A stretch of DNA of 64,000 nucleotides, from the NCBI GenBank assembly GCA_018242725.1, contig JAFEBI010000006.1, forward strand, positions 75,888 to 139,887, written 5' to 3'. Under the pieces are notes generated by a model. The model saw nothing but the letters and a program-made list of their open reading frames with translations, was not told the DNA's origin and ran no database searches. Every line of letters starts with the position of its first letter. Positions within the stretch are counted from its first letter, which is position 1. Below, piece after piece: positions 18,271 through 27,094 of this stretch. The position numbers and the translations under genes are program-made. The DNA is from Nitrospira sp. (GTDB taxonomy: Bacteria > Nitrospirota > Nitrospiria > Nitrospirales > Nitrospiraceae).

Positions 18271-19151
18271 GTATACGGAAAGGAATTATCCTTGCTGGTG
18301 GATCCGGAACGCGACTGTATCCAGCCACGCTAGCGATCAGCAAGCAGTTGTTGCCGGTGTTTGACAAACCGATGATCTACTATCCACTCAGTACGCTTAT
18401 GCTGGCAGGAATCCGCGAGATTCTCATTATTTCCACGCCACAGGACACGCCACGCTTTGAGCAACTTCTCGGCAACGGTAAGCAGTGGGGATTGGACCTC
18501 CGCTATGCCGTCCAGCCGTCGCCAGACGGTCTTGCACAGGCCTTTCTGATCGGCGAATCATTCATCGGTAACAACTCTTCTGCGTTGGTGCTGGGCGATA
18601 ACATTTTCTATGGTTATGACTTTCATCGCCTGCTGGGGAATGCCATGTTCCGCACCGATGGAGCCAGCATTTTTGTTTACCATGTCCAAGATCCTGAACG
18701 ATATGGAGTTGCTGAGTTCGATGTGCAGGGGAAAGTCTTGTCGATAGAGGAAAAACCGCAGCAGCCGAAGTCCAACTATGCCGTGACTGGTCTCTATTTC
18801 TATGATCAGCAGGTTGTCAGTCTGGTCAAGAGTCTGAAGCCTTCGGCACGTGGCGAACTGGAGATCACCGACCTGAACCGGCTGTACCTGAAGCAGTGCA
18901 CGTTGAACGTCGAAATCATGGGACGTGGATATGCCTGGCTGGATACCGGCACCCATGAATCGCTGCTTGATGCCAGTCAATTCATTGCCACGTTGGAAAA
19001 CCGTCAAGGCTTAAAGGTTGCCTGTCCGGAAGAAATCGCCTACAAACAAAAATGGATTGACGCCAGTCAACTGAAGCAGCTCGCACAACCCTTGGCTAAG
19101 AATGGTTATGGCCAATATTTGCTGAAGATTCTCACGGAAAAAGTATTCTAA
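18267..19151 (+). CDS. rfbA: Glucose-1-phosphate thymidylyltransferase
   Basis: 294 aa from ATG 18267, ATGA-coupled to rfbD. The nucleotidyltransferase signature [20 protein letters not shown] leads to [19 protein letters not shown]. Further RmlA marks are [21 protein letters not shown]-type [20 protein letters not shown] and [18 protein letters not shown]. It forms dTDP-glucose from dTTP and glucose-1-phosphate. The stop codon overlaps the ATG of the rfbC remnant by one base, which keeps the usual rfbA-rfbC junction. Confidence 0.95.
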   Translation: MSIRKGIILAGGSGTRLYPATLAISKQLLPVFDKPMIYYPLSTLMLAGIREILIISTPQDTPRFEQLLGNGKQWGLDLRYAVQPSPDGLAQAFLIGESFIGNNSSALVLGDNIFYGYDFHRLLGNAMFRTDGASIFVYHVQDPERYGVAEFDVQGKVLSIEEKPQQPKSNYAVTGLYFYDQQVVSLVKSLKPSARGELEITDLNRLYLKQCTLNVEIMGRGYAWLDTGTHESLLDASQFIATLENRQGLKVACPEEIAYKQKWIDASQLKQLAQPLAKNGYGQYLLKILTEKVF

Positions 19152-19297
19152 TGAAAGCCACCGCGCTTGTGATTCCAGATGTCAAGTTGATCGAACTCAA
19201 AGTCTTCGGCGACGATGAGGCTGTTCCGCTCAACGATACGATTGATTGGTGTCTGACAGCGAGCGTTGTAGGCTGTGGTATGAGAAAACCCTGGTGA
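19151..19297 (+). pseudogene. rfbC: Collapsed remnant of dTDP-4-dehydrorhamnose 3,5-epimerase
   Basis: A 48-codon frame starts at the position where rfbC normally follows rfbA. The first 21 residues ([20 protein letters not shown], then D) match the N-terminus of RmlC, which usually reads IPDV-x-L-I-E-P-K-V-F-G-D. The family's next residues (RGFF-x-ES) are missing. The sequence jumps to LNDTIDWCLT, which resembles the C-terminal ND-x-IDWPL of RmlC. About 130 residues including the catalytic His are gone, so this is an internal deletion product. It cannot be an active epimerase. An intact rfbC must exist elsewhere if L-rhamnose is made. Confidence 0.75.
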
Positions 19298-19382
19298 TTT
19301 GTTCTCCTCCTTATTATGGACCGATGCCTCTCAGGAAAGGCGCAGGGAGTGACGTGTTGAGAAAAAATACGCTAGATTTCTG

Positions 19383-20204
19383 ATGCAACAGTTTTCAACA
19401 TCTCCTCACGAAATGGCGGCGAGTTTTTGGCGCAATCGCCAACTTATCTTTGAGTTGACCAAGCGCGAAGTGGTGGGCCGTTATCGTGGCTCGATGATGG
19501 GGATCGCATGGTCGTTCTTCAACCCCGTGCTCATGTTGGTGGTTTATACGTTCGTCTTTTCCGTCGTGTTCAAGGCTCGCTGGGGGAGCGGAGGCGAAGA
19601 AAGTAAGGCCAGTTTTGCTCTCATGCTGTTCGTCGGCATGCTTGTCCATGGGCTATTTGCTGAGTGTCTGAATCGTGCTCCCAGTCTGATTTTTTCTAAT
19701 CCTAACTACGTCAAAAAAGTCATTTTCCCATTGGAGATATTGTCGTGGGTTGTACTAGGCTCGGCGCTCTTTCATGGTGCCATTAGTCTCATGATCTTGC
19801 TGGCAGCGCAGCTCATTTTGACCCAGCAACTCGTGTGGACGGTAATGTTATTCCCCTGCGTGCTCGTACCGTTAGTGTTTGCTAGCGTGGGATTTGCCTG
19901 GTTTTTAGCTGGGCTAGGTGTGTATGTCCGGGACATTGGGCAGGTGACCGGCATGGTCACGACGGTCTTGATGTTTCTTTCGCCCGTGTTTTATCCGATG
20001 AGTGCCTTGCCAGGAAAGTATCAAACGTGGTTACAGCTCAATCCGCTCACCTTCATCATTGAGGAAGGGCGCAATACGTTGATTTTAGGTAAGGTGCCAG
20101 ATATTGGGCAATGGAGCATCATGTTAACGGTGGGGCTATTCATCGCATGGGCAGGGTTCGTATGGTTCCAAAACGCTCGCAAGGGATTTGCTGATGTCCT
20201 TTGA
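19383..20204 (+). CDS. wzm: Polysaccharide ABC exporter, permease subunit (Wzm)
   Basis: 273 aa, six hydrophobic helices. The cytoplasmic N-terminal segment WRNRQLIFELTKREVVGRYR and the following GSMMGIAWSFFNPVLMLVVY are diagnostic of ABC2-type polysaccharide exporters. The C-terminal LSPVFYPMSALPGKYQTWLQ and LNPLTFIIEEGRN are likewise conserved. It pairs with the ATPase gene that overlaps its 3' end by 11 bases. It exports a completed O-chain or glycan across the inner membrane. Confidence 0.93.
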   Translation: MQQFSTSPHEMAASFWRNRQLIFELTKREVVGRYRGSMMGIAWSFFNPVLMLVVYTFVFSVVFKARWGSGGEESKASFALMLFVGMLVHGLFAECLNRAPSLIFSNPNYVKKVIFPLEILSWVVLGSALFHGAISLMILLAAQLILTQQLVWTVMLFPCVLVPLVFASVGFAWFLAGLGVYVRDIGQVTGMVTTVLMFLSPVFYPMSALPGKYQTWLQLNPLTFIIEEGRNTLILGKVPDIGQWSIMLTVGLFIAWAGFVWFQNARKGFADVL

Positions 20205-21603
20205 AATAGCCATCAAGATTGAGAATCTGAGCAAGTGCTATCCGATTTACAGCCGGCCGGGTGATCGATTGAAGCAGTCAATCTATCCGCGTTTGCAGCG
20301 GATGGTCGGGAAACAGCCTGTGCAGTATTATCGTGAATTTTGGGCGCTGCATGATATTAGCTTTGAAGTACTGCGGGGTGAAGCAATTGGAATCCTTGGT
20401 CGTAATGGGGCAGGGAAAAGCACGCTTCTGCAAATCATCGCCGGTACAGTGATGCCAACTTCTGGCAGCGTGAAGACCGAAGGTCGCATTACGGCATTGC
20501 TTGAGCTGGGGAGCGGCTTCAATCCGGAGTTTACGGGGCGCGAAAATGTATTTTTGAATGCGCAGATTCTCGGCCTGACACGGGAAGATACGATAAATCG
20601 CTTCGATGACATTGCGAGCTTTGCGGACATCGGCGATTTTATCGATCAACCGGTCAAAACGTACAGTTCCGGAATGATGATGCGGCTCGCATTTGCCGTT
20701 CAGACGGCCGTTGAGCCCAAAGTCTTGATCGTGGATGAAGCTCTGTCTGTGGGCGATATGTTCTTTCAGGCGAAATGCATGGCAAGAATTTCCAGATTGG
20801 TGGAGTCTGGCGTGGCGCTCTTGTTTGTCAGTCACGACATCAGTGCAGTACGGCAACTATGTCAGAGAGCGGTGCTGTTGGATGGTGGTGTGGTGCGATC
20901 AGTGGGGGCGGCAGCAACGGTGTCCGACCAATACGTCAAACTACAACTCGAAGAAAGAAATCAGTCCGCACGGAACATGTCTGTCAAGAAGATAGGTGAA
21001 GCATCGGGCTTCGCCGCTGAGACGGATTTGGAAAAGTCATGTGCCGACACGGATAGTGCCAATTGTCAAATGCATGACAGTGTTTTTGGGCAGGAGGCTT
21101 TTCAAAAGCGAGCCCAGCATCATCGCGTCAGTAATGGCCATGCAAAGATAATCAATGTACAAATGTTGCGGAATGAAGACCATAGTGCAGATTTTGATTT
21201 TGATGACGTGGCAGTCATTCGGGTTTTTGCAAGTTTTTCCAAGGCGTTGAATAATCTGAACCTCGCAATCAAGATACGTACGCTTCAGGGGACGGATGTG
21301 GTGTTCTTTGATACGCGGCTACAAGAAGAGATGTCACGTCACTACAAAGCCGAGACTATTTATCTCTTCGAATGGGCCATGAAGCTCCCGCTGCTGCATG
21401 GCAATTATTCAGTGGCTGTTGGGCTTGCTCATCCGCCTGATGTGCCTGGGGCAGATTGGATCTTTGTTGATGTTGTGCCCCATGCATATGAGTTCAGGGT
21501 GGCTCCACGAAAAAATGGAATGATTGATGGATTGGTCACGTTACCGGCGTCGCTTGCCATACAAGAAGTAGTGCCAGGTTTGACCATGAGATACTGCCCG
21601 TGA
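20194..21603 (+). CDS. wzt: Polysaccharide ABC exporter, ATPase with C-terminal glycan-binding domain (Wzt)
   Basis: 469 aa from ATG 20194. Walker A is ILGRNGAGKSTLLQIIAG (residues about 67-84), the ABC signature is TYSSGMMMRLAFAV, Walker B is VLIVDEALSVGD and the H-loop is FVSHDISAVRQLC. Residues about 310-469 form an extra beta-rich domain (VIRVFASFSKALNNLNLAI, LLHGNYSVAVGLAHPPDVP). This is the Wzt C-terminal domain that recognises the capped end of the O-chain in E. coli O8/O9a-type systems. Its presence suggests that a terminal modification, perhaps by a neighbouring methyltransferase, signals export. Confidence 0.93.
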   Translation: MSFEIAIKIENLSKCYPIYSRPGDRLKQSIYPRLQRMVGKQPVQYYREFWALHDISFEVLRGEAIGILGRNGAGKSTLLQIIAGTVMPTSGSVKTEGRITALLELGSGFNPEFTGRENVFLNAQILGLTREDTINRFDDIASFADIGDFIDQPVKTYSSGMMMRLAFAVQTAVEPKVLIVDEALSVGDMFFQAKCMARISRLVESGVALLFVSHDISAVRQLCQRAVLLDGGVVRSVGAAATVSDQYVKLQLEERNQSARNMSVKKIGEASGFAAETDLEKSCADTDSANCQMHDSVFGQEAFQKRAQHHRVSNGHAKIINVQMLRNEDHSADFDFDDVAVIRVFASFSKALNNLNLAIKIRTLQGTDVVFFDTRLQEEMSRHYKAETIYLFEWAMKLPLLHGNYSVAVGLAHPPDVPGADWIFVDVVPHAYEFRVAPRKNGMIDGLVTLPASLAIQEVVPGLTMRYCP

Positions 21604-22760
21604 AGAGAAGAGAAACCTACCTCGCCTTTGGGATCCCAGATTTTACCGATGCGGAAATCAATGCGGTCACCCGTGTGATGCGTTCTGGCTGGGTTGGAAT
21701 GGGGCAGGAGACGATTTCCTTTGAGCGAGAGTTGTCAGAATACATCGGCGCTCCTGAAGTCATAACGGTCAATTCCTGTACGTCGGCTCTTTTTCTCGCT
21801 ATGTTAGTGGAAGGGATTGGGCCCGGGGATGAAGTTATCGTACCAAGCCTGACTTGGTGCGCCACAGCCAATGCCCCTCTCTATCTTGGTGCAACTCCTG
21901 TATTCTGTGATGTCGATCCCGGGAATATGTCTCTTACACCTGAGACTGTAAAACAAAACGTCTCTTCGCGCACGAAGGCTGTTATTGTCGTGCATTATGG
22001 CGGCCGCGCGGTTGATGTGGGCGCTCTACGCCAAACGTTGCCAAGGGACATTGTGATTATTGAAGATGCTGCGCATGCATTTGGTGCTCGGTATCCAAAC
22101 GGGATTCGGGTTGGTGCATCTGGCAATTCGGTCTGTTTTAGCTTTTATGCGAATAAGAATTTGACTACGGCAGATGGTGGGGCGATAGCGCTTGCAGATC
22201 CGAACAAGGCGGATCGTCTGCGAAGCTTACGGATGAGCGGCATGGTCTCGAATGCCTGGTCACGATATATAGACCCATCCTCAGCGCTCAAAGCGGAACT
22301 AACTGAGCTGGGGTACAAGATGAATCTAACTGATTTGCAAGCCGCAATCGGCCGTGTGCAGTTGGCAAGGTTTGAAATAATGGCAACACGTCGACGGGAT
22401 CTGGCCGAACGATACCGGAAGAAGTTTCGGAACTTCCCCATGCCTGTTCAATTTCAGGAAGGCGTCTTTGAAGAGTCGCATGCGCGCCATTTGCTGGTAG
22501 GGATTTTTGACCCCTCAAGTACGGGAATGGCTCGGAATGACATTCTGCTAGCTCTTCGCCAACGGAATATCGGGGCAAGTATCCACTACTCTCCTTTGCA
22601 CGAAATGCGACTCTATGCACCATATTGTTCTCAACGATTACCTATCACAGAAGAGTTGGCGATGAAGATTATGACCCTACCTATTAGTGCGAGGATGGTG
22701 CCCGATGATGTCGACTATGTGGTAGATAATCTGAAAGAGCTATTGGAGTGCAAAGGATGA
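21600..22760 (+). CDS. DegT/DnrJ/EryC1 family PLP aminotransferase
   Basis: 386 aa, GTG start overlapping the wzt stop. Family marks: MRSGWVGMGQETISFERELS, EVITVNSCTSALFLAMLV, GDEVIVPSLTWCATANAPLY, VIIEDAAHAFGARYPN, and the PLP-lysine region SFYANKNLTTADGGAIAL. These enzymes transaminate nucleotide-linked keto-sugars, as in perosamine or 4-amino-4,6-dideoxy sugars. Its linkage to a radical SAM enzyme and a second aminotransferase suggests a dedicated amino-sugar pathway. The precise substrate is unknown. Confidence 0.9.
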   Translation: MKRRETYLAFGIPDFTDAEINAVTRVMRSGWVGMGQETISFERELSEYIGAPEVITVNSCTSALFLAMLVEGIGPGDEVIVPSLTWCATANAPLYLGATPVFCDVDPGNMSLTPETVKQNVSSRTKAVIVVHYGGRAVDVGALRQTLPRDIVIIEDAAHAFGARYPNGIRVGASGNSVCFSFYANKNLTTADGGAIALADPNKADRLRSLRMSGMVSNAWSRYIDPSSALKAELTELGYKMNLTDLQAAIGRVQLARFEIMATRRRDLAERYRKKFRNFPMPVQFQEGVFEESHARHLLVGIFDPSSTGMARNDILLALRQRNIGASIHYSPLHEMRLYAPYCSQRLPITEELAMKIMTLPISARMVPDDVDYVVDNLKELLECKG

Positions 22761-23761
22761 GACCTGGCGAGGTAGATGTGGAAGGGAAGGAAGGGGCATA
22801 CGAGTTCGGTGGAAGGTTGACCGCAGAGTTCCCGTCCCAAGTCATCATCGACGTTACCGAGGTTTGCAACCTTGCATGTATTCACTGTCCGCATCCAGAG
22901 TTCAAAAAGTCTGAGTACTATAGTGCGTGCTATCTTGAGCCCGAACTCAATGCGAAGATTGTCGACGAGGTGCGAGACCATGGTCAAGGCTATACGCAGT
23001 ATATCCGCTATTCGAGCGAAGGGGAGCCTCTAGTCCATCCGAAGGGATACGAGATGATCGAGTATGCCGCACGAAACTCTGGAGTCTACGTTACTCTGAC
23101 GACCAATGGCACGATCATGAATGAGAAGCGAACACGCAGGTTGCTTGACTCAGGCGTTCACATGATCGATATCAGCATCGATGCGTTTACTCCAGAGACG
23201 TACGCTAAGATCAGGGTAAACGGCGATTTGGATGTGACGCGGAAGAATGTGCTGAATCTGCTTGCGTGGATTAAGCAAACTTCTTCACCCACGAAGGTTG
23301 TTGTGAGCTTCATTGAACAGCCGGAGAATCGACAAGAGGCTGTAAAGTTCCAGACATTCTGGGAAGAACAAGGCGTTGACTTTGCCGTAATCCGGCGACT
23401 GCATTCAGCTGCCGGTGCTGTCATAAACGTGGCGAGTATGATGCGATCTGAACAGCTGTATCAACAGCGCCGACCCTGTGTTTATCCCTGGGAGCGGATC
23501 GTGTTGAATCCTAGAGGGCACCTCGCATTTTGTCCTGCCGATTGGAATCATGGCTCGACCATTGCGGACTATCGAACTTCGACGGTCTCGCAGATTTGGC
23601 AGAGCGAATTTTACCGTAAGCTTCGGGAGGCCCACCTCTCAAATAAATTTGCGTCGCACGGATTTTGTGGTCAATGCCCGGATTGGAAACAGACTCGGTG
23701 GCCTGCTGAAGGAAGGGGCTATGCTAATTTGATTGAAGATCTCCAGCGTGAGCGTGCTTGA
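22757..23761 (+). CDS. Radical SAM enzyme with SPASM domain
   Basis: 334 aa from ATG 22757 (ATGA overlap). The radical SAM cluster motif CNLACIHC gives Cys37, Cys41 and Cys44. RYSSEGEPLVHPKGYEMI replaces the usual GGEP segment. A C-terminal SPASM-type cluster site is visible: RRPCVYPWERIVLNPRGHLA followed by FCPADW, IWQSEFYRKLREAH and GFCGQCPDWK. It is encoded between two sugar aminotransferase-type genes. Precedents in such settings include DesII-like sugar deamination, but SPASM proteins more often act on peptides or tRNA-sized substrates. The function is therefore open. Confidence 0.88.
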   Translation: MRPGEVDVEGKEGAYEFGGRLTAEFPSQVIIDVTEVCNLACIHCPHPEFKKSEYYSACYLEPELNAKIVDEVRDHGQGYTQYIRYSSEGEPLVHPKGYEMIEYAARNSGVYVTLTTNGTIMNEKRTRRLLDSGVHMIDISIDAFTPETYAKIRVNGDLDVTRKNVLNLLAWIKQTSSPTKVVVSFIEQPENRQEAVKFQTFWEEQGVDFAVIRRLHSAAGAVINVASMMRSEQLYQQRRPCVYPWERIVLNPRGHLAFCPADWNHGSTIADYRTSTVSQIWQSEFYRKLREAHLSNKFASHGFCGQCPDWKQTRWPAEGRGYANLIEDLQRERA

Positions 23762-24807
23762 TGGCCGTCATCGTTCATTCGAAGCCATGGATTACTGACG
23801 ACGATCACCATGCACTTTCTGAAGTGCTCGCCTCAAATATGCTTGCCCAGGGCGAATTATGCCGGGTTTTGGAACTGAAACTTGCTGAATGGGTTGCAGC
23901 TGTAGATGGCGTTGCAACGGGATCAGGCTCAGCAGCTCTCGTCCTCGCTCTCAAAGCATTAGGTGTCGGAGCGGGCGACGAGGTAATTCTGCCTTCATAT
24001 ATCTGTCGTTCTGTCTTGGAGGCAGTAATCACGGTAAAAGGTGTACCTGTCTTATGCGATGTTGGCAAGGAGTGGGTTATGACCGCGGAATCGGTGGTTT
24101 GCCGTCTGACATCAAAGACTAAGGCGATCATCGCCGCACATATGTACGGAGTCTTTGCGGATATTAAGTCGATAGCCGAACTTGGCATACCTGTCATTGA
24201 GGATTGCGCTCAGGCGGTAGAGGACTGTCGACAGCGTCCGGTGCATGGTGAGGTGGCCATTTTTTCGTTTCATCCTACCAAGTGTCTCACTTCTGCTGAA
24301 GGAGGACTTGTGGTGTCTTCGGATCTCGGTATGGCAGAGAAGATGCGCGAGATTCGAGATGGCAATGTTGCGGAGGCCAAACCTCGGTTATTCGCTCCGC
24401 TGTCTGATCTTACAGCAGGTCTTGCGCTCTCACAGCTGAAACGTTATCCGACCATGTTAGCTAGGCGCCGTAGCATAGCGGAGCGCTACCTTGCTACCCT
24501 CGAACACATTTCTTCTGTCTCTCTCAATAGAGAGGCGTTTGCTAACAGTATGTTCTTTCGATTTCCAGTCAGAACTAAAGGGGGACTGCAGAGCTGCCAG
24601 CAGGCATTTCTAGATCGTGGCATCCATGTCCGTCGAGGAGTCGACATGCTTCTGCATCGACTCATTGGTCTCGCGGACCGAGAGTATCCAGTTTCAACAG
24701 AACTATTTCACACGACAGTTTCTCTACCTATATACCCAGCCCTCTCTGTAAATGAGGAAGCTTCGTGTGTCGAAAATGCCGCGTTAATCTTCTCCGGTCT
24801 CAACTGA
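23761..24807 (+). CDS. DegT/DnrJ/EryC1 family PLP enzyme, second copy
   Basis: 348 aa from ATG 23761 (TGATG junction). It has DGVATGSGSAALVLALKALG, GDEVILPSYICRSVLEAV, VIEDCAQAVEDC and the lysine site FSFHPTKCLTSAEGGLV. It is clearly a paralogous family member but quite different from the protein at 21600. At residues 134-141 the usual D-x-A/S-H motif appears as DCAQ, as in several DegT proteins that bind PLP. It may be an aminotransferase or a PLP-dependent dehydrase. The short length, about 35 residues less than its paralogue, is within family limits. Confidence 0.87.
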   Translation: MAVIVHSKPWITDDDHHALSEVLASNMLAQGELCRVLELKLAEWVAAVDGVATGSGSAALVLALKALGVGAGDEVILPSYICRSVLEAVITVKGVPVLCDVGKEWVMTAESVVCRLTSKTKAIIAAHMYGVFADIKSIAELGIPVIEDCAQAVEDCRQRPVHGEVAIFSFHPTKCLTSAEGGLVVSSDLGMAEKMREIRDGNVAEAKPRLFAPLSDLTAGLALSQLKRYPTMLARRRSIAERYLATLEHISSVSLNREAFANSMFFRFPVRTKGGLQSCQQAFLDRGIHVRRGVDMLLHRLIGLADREYPVSTELFHTTVSLPIYPALSVNEEASCVENAALIFSGLN

Positions 24808-24820
24808 GAGGAATAGGGGA

Positions 24821-25588
24821 ATGACCAACGTTCATGTTATGGCAAGATATCGCACCACCATCCCCATGATCGTCCAGATTGAAGGCCTGGTGCAAGACGT
24901 CCCGGGATGGACGCCGATCGACGAGCTCTACTCGCTCTACACGATCGCGTCGGTTACCGATAACCTTGCCGGGGACATTGTGGAAGTTGGGAGTTGGTGT
25001 GGCAGATCCGCTGTGGTACTTGGGTTGGCGGCTCGTAACGGAGGCGTATCCAAGGTTCATTGTGTGGACCTGTTTCCGGAGAAGAACGATTGGCGTCAAA
25101 ATCCAGATGGTAGCTACTCTTTTGAACTGATAATTGACGGGAAGAGGTATGTTGGTTACCAAGTCCAAACGGTCTGGAAGGATGCATTTGAGTCTCAGAC
25201 TGGAAAGATCTACGAGCGGTACAACGGAGTTTTGGATTGTTTCACGGAAACTGTCGTCGGACGGGGAATGCAGGACGTTATTGTTGCACACAGAGGCGAT
25301 CTGGAATCGTTTCTAACAGCGGTAGGCCCATATTTTCGTTGTCGGCTCGCGTTTCTAGATGGAGACCACGGTTACGATGCAGTGTGCAATGACATACGGT
25401 TGATAGATCAATATCTTGTTCCTGGCGGCTGGTTATGCTTTGACGATGCGTTTACCTCGTACGAGGGTGTGAACCGCGCGCTCAGGGAACTAATATTGCA
25501 AAATCCAGAGTACGATTTCTGCCAGCAGATGACTCGGAAGCTATTTGTCGCCAGAAAGAAAGCTGCCGCACGAGGAGAGAAGTCATGA
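24821..25588 (+). CDS. Class I SAM-dependent methyltransferase (Methyltransf_24 type)
   Basis: 255 aa, preceded by GAGGAATAGGGGA. The SAM-binding region is GDIVEVGSWCGRSAVVLGLA, then VHCVDLFPEK. The later motif CRLAFLDGDHGYDAVCNDI with VPGGWLCFDDAF is typical of Methyltransf_24 enzymes. These methylate sugars or act as small-molecule O-methyltransferases. It overlaps the next methyltransferase gene by four bases. Confidence 0.83.
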   Translation: MTNVHVMARYRTTIPMIVQIEGLVQDVPGWTPIDELYSLYTIASVTDNLAGDIVEVGSWCGRSAVVLGLAARNGGVSKVHCVDLFPEKNDWRQNPDGSYSFELIIDGKRYVGYQVQTVWKDAFESQTGKIYERYNGVLDCFTETVVGRGMQDVIVAHRGDLESFLTAVGPYFRCRLAFLDGDHGYDAVCNDIRLIDQYLVPGGWLCFDDAFTSYEGVNRALRELILQNPEYDFCQQMTRKLFVARKKAAARGEKS

Positions 25589-26355
25589 GCGACATGTCAA
25601 CAAGACACGAACCTGAGCGGCTGCAGCGAGAAATACTCGAGAAATTGTTCGCAGAAACTGAGCTCTCAACGTTCGAAATGTTTCGGAATTTTCCAGTATT
25701 CACCCCACGCTACAACATCGCACGATTTTTGGAGCACTATGAAATTTTTAAAAAAATCATAGAGGTTCCGGGAGTAATCATTGATCTTGGCGTTTTTCGA
25801 GGGGGGTCAACGTTCACATGGGCGAAACTGTGCGAGATATTCTGCCCCACTGATATTCGCAAGGCAGTCATCGGTTTCGATACGTTTTCTGGTTTTGTGA
25901 AAATAGATACTGAAGATGGATTGGAGAACCCGGTGCAGGACGTTGTCCCCGGTGGATATTTCGGAGGCAAATCTGTCGAGGTTGATTTAGCTCTTGCGCA
26001 AGAGGCTATGAATCATGATCGCCATTTGCGACACAAGGACCGCATCCAGTTTGTCAAAGGAGATGTTTGCGAGACGATCCCTAAATACGTCGTGGAGAAG
26101 GGTGAAGGGCTTAGGGTTGCTCTCCTTAACCTCGATCTTGACCTCTATGAACCTACCCGTGTTGCACTGGAGTGTTTTGTGCCAAAGATGGCACGCGGTG
26201 GCATCATCGTTGTTGATGAATATGCTGTGGATACTTTCGGTGGAGAAACAAAGGCGGTCGATGAATATTTTGTGCGGCAATTTGGGAAACGTCCACGAGT
26301 AATCAAATTTCCCTGGCACAGTAACCCAACTGGCTTCATTGAGCTTGACTGGTGA
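25585..26355 (+). CDS. TylF/MycF-family O-methyltransferase
   Basis: 256 aa, ATGA overlap on both ends. It shows GVIIDLGVFRGGSTFTWAKL, VIGFDTFSGF and ALLNLDLDLYEPTRVALECF with GGIIVVDEYA. This metal-binding D/E arrangement is characteristic of TylF/MycF (macrocin-type) sugar O-methyltransferases, which require Mg2+. It probably methylates a hydroxyl on the amino-sugar made by the adjacent genes. The two neighbouring methyltransferases may act at different positions. Confidence 0.85.
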   Translation: MSDMSTRHEPERLQREILEKLFAETELSTFEMFRNFPVFTPRYNIARFLEHYEIFKKIIEVPGVIIDLGVFRGGSTFTWAKLCEIFCPTDIRKAVIGFDTFSGFVKIDTEDGLENPVQDVVPGGYFGGKSVEVDLALAQEAMNHDRHLRHKDRIQFVKGDVCETIPKYVVEKGEGLRVALLNLDLDLYEPTRVALECFVPKMARGGIIVVDEYAVDTFGGETKAVDEYFVRQFGKRPRVIKFPWHSNPTGFIELDW

Positions 26356-27056
26356 GAGTGGGTGTCATTCAGTCATCGTATATTCCCTGGCGGGGCTACT
26401 TTGATTTTATTGCCAGCGTTGATAGATTCGTGTTTCATGAAGACATTCAATACACAAAAAGTGATTGGCGTAATCGTAACCGCATCAAGACTCCCCAAGG
26501 GACAGAGTGGCTTACCGTGCCTGTGCATTACAAAAAAGTCGCACAACTTATCTGTGAGACAAGCATTGATCATTCGACTGCATGGTGCCAAAAGCATTTC
26601 CGAAAAGTGCAAGAGACTTATCGCGACGCGCCTTATACTAAAGTCGTGCTGGATATTCTTGCTAGCGTTCAAGTTGACCGACCCCAAACGATCAGCACTC
26701 TGAATATTGAATTGACGAAGCAGATCTGTGAATGTCTTGGCATCACCACGCCTCTGATCAACTCTTCGAAGCTTTCCTTGGTTGGCACAAAAACAGATCG
26801 CTTGATTGATATCCTGAAGAAGCTACAGGCAACGACGTATCTGAGCGGCCCGAGTGCTGATGGGTACTTAGATAAGGAGGCGTTTCGAAAGCATGGCATC
26901 CGTTTGGAGTATAAATCCTATGACTACGGTCCATATCCACAACTATGGGGGGCGTTTGAAGGGGCGGTTACGGTGTTGGACTTGATTGCTAATTGTGGTC
27001 CGGACGCAAAGAACCACATCCGCAGTCGTACGCCGGACCGGGTTATCATTGAGTGA
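26352..27056 (+). CDS. WbqC-like family protein
   Basis: 234 aa from GTG 26352. The N-terminal RVGVIQSSYIPWRGYFDFIA, then FHEDIQYTKSDWRNRNRIK and WLTVPVHY, is the hallmark of the WbqC family found in O-antigen and EPS loci next to DegT enzymes. The family's chemistry is not well established to my knowledge. It has been suggested to act in sugar N-modification. Here it closes the aminotransferase/radical SAM/methyltransferase block. Confidence 0.85.
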   Translation: MRVGVIQSSYIPWRGYFDFIASVDRFVFHEDIQYTKSDWRNRNRIKTPQGTEWLTVPVHYKKVAQLICETSIDHSTAWCQKHFRKVQETYRDAPYTKVVLDILASVQVDRPQTISTLNIELTKQICECLGITTPLINSSKLSLVGTKTDRLIDILKKLQATTYLSGPSADGYLDKEAFRKHGIRLEYKSYDYGPYPQLWGAFEGAVTVLDLIANCGPDAKNHIRSRTPDRVIIE

Positions 27057-27094
27057 AACACATCATATCAGCATTTTCTTAACACCCTTGTAAC

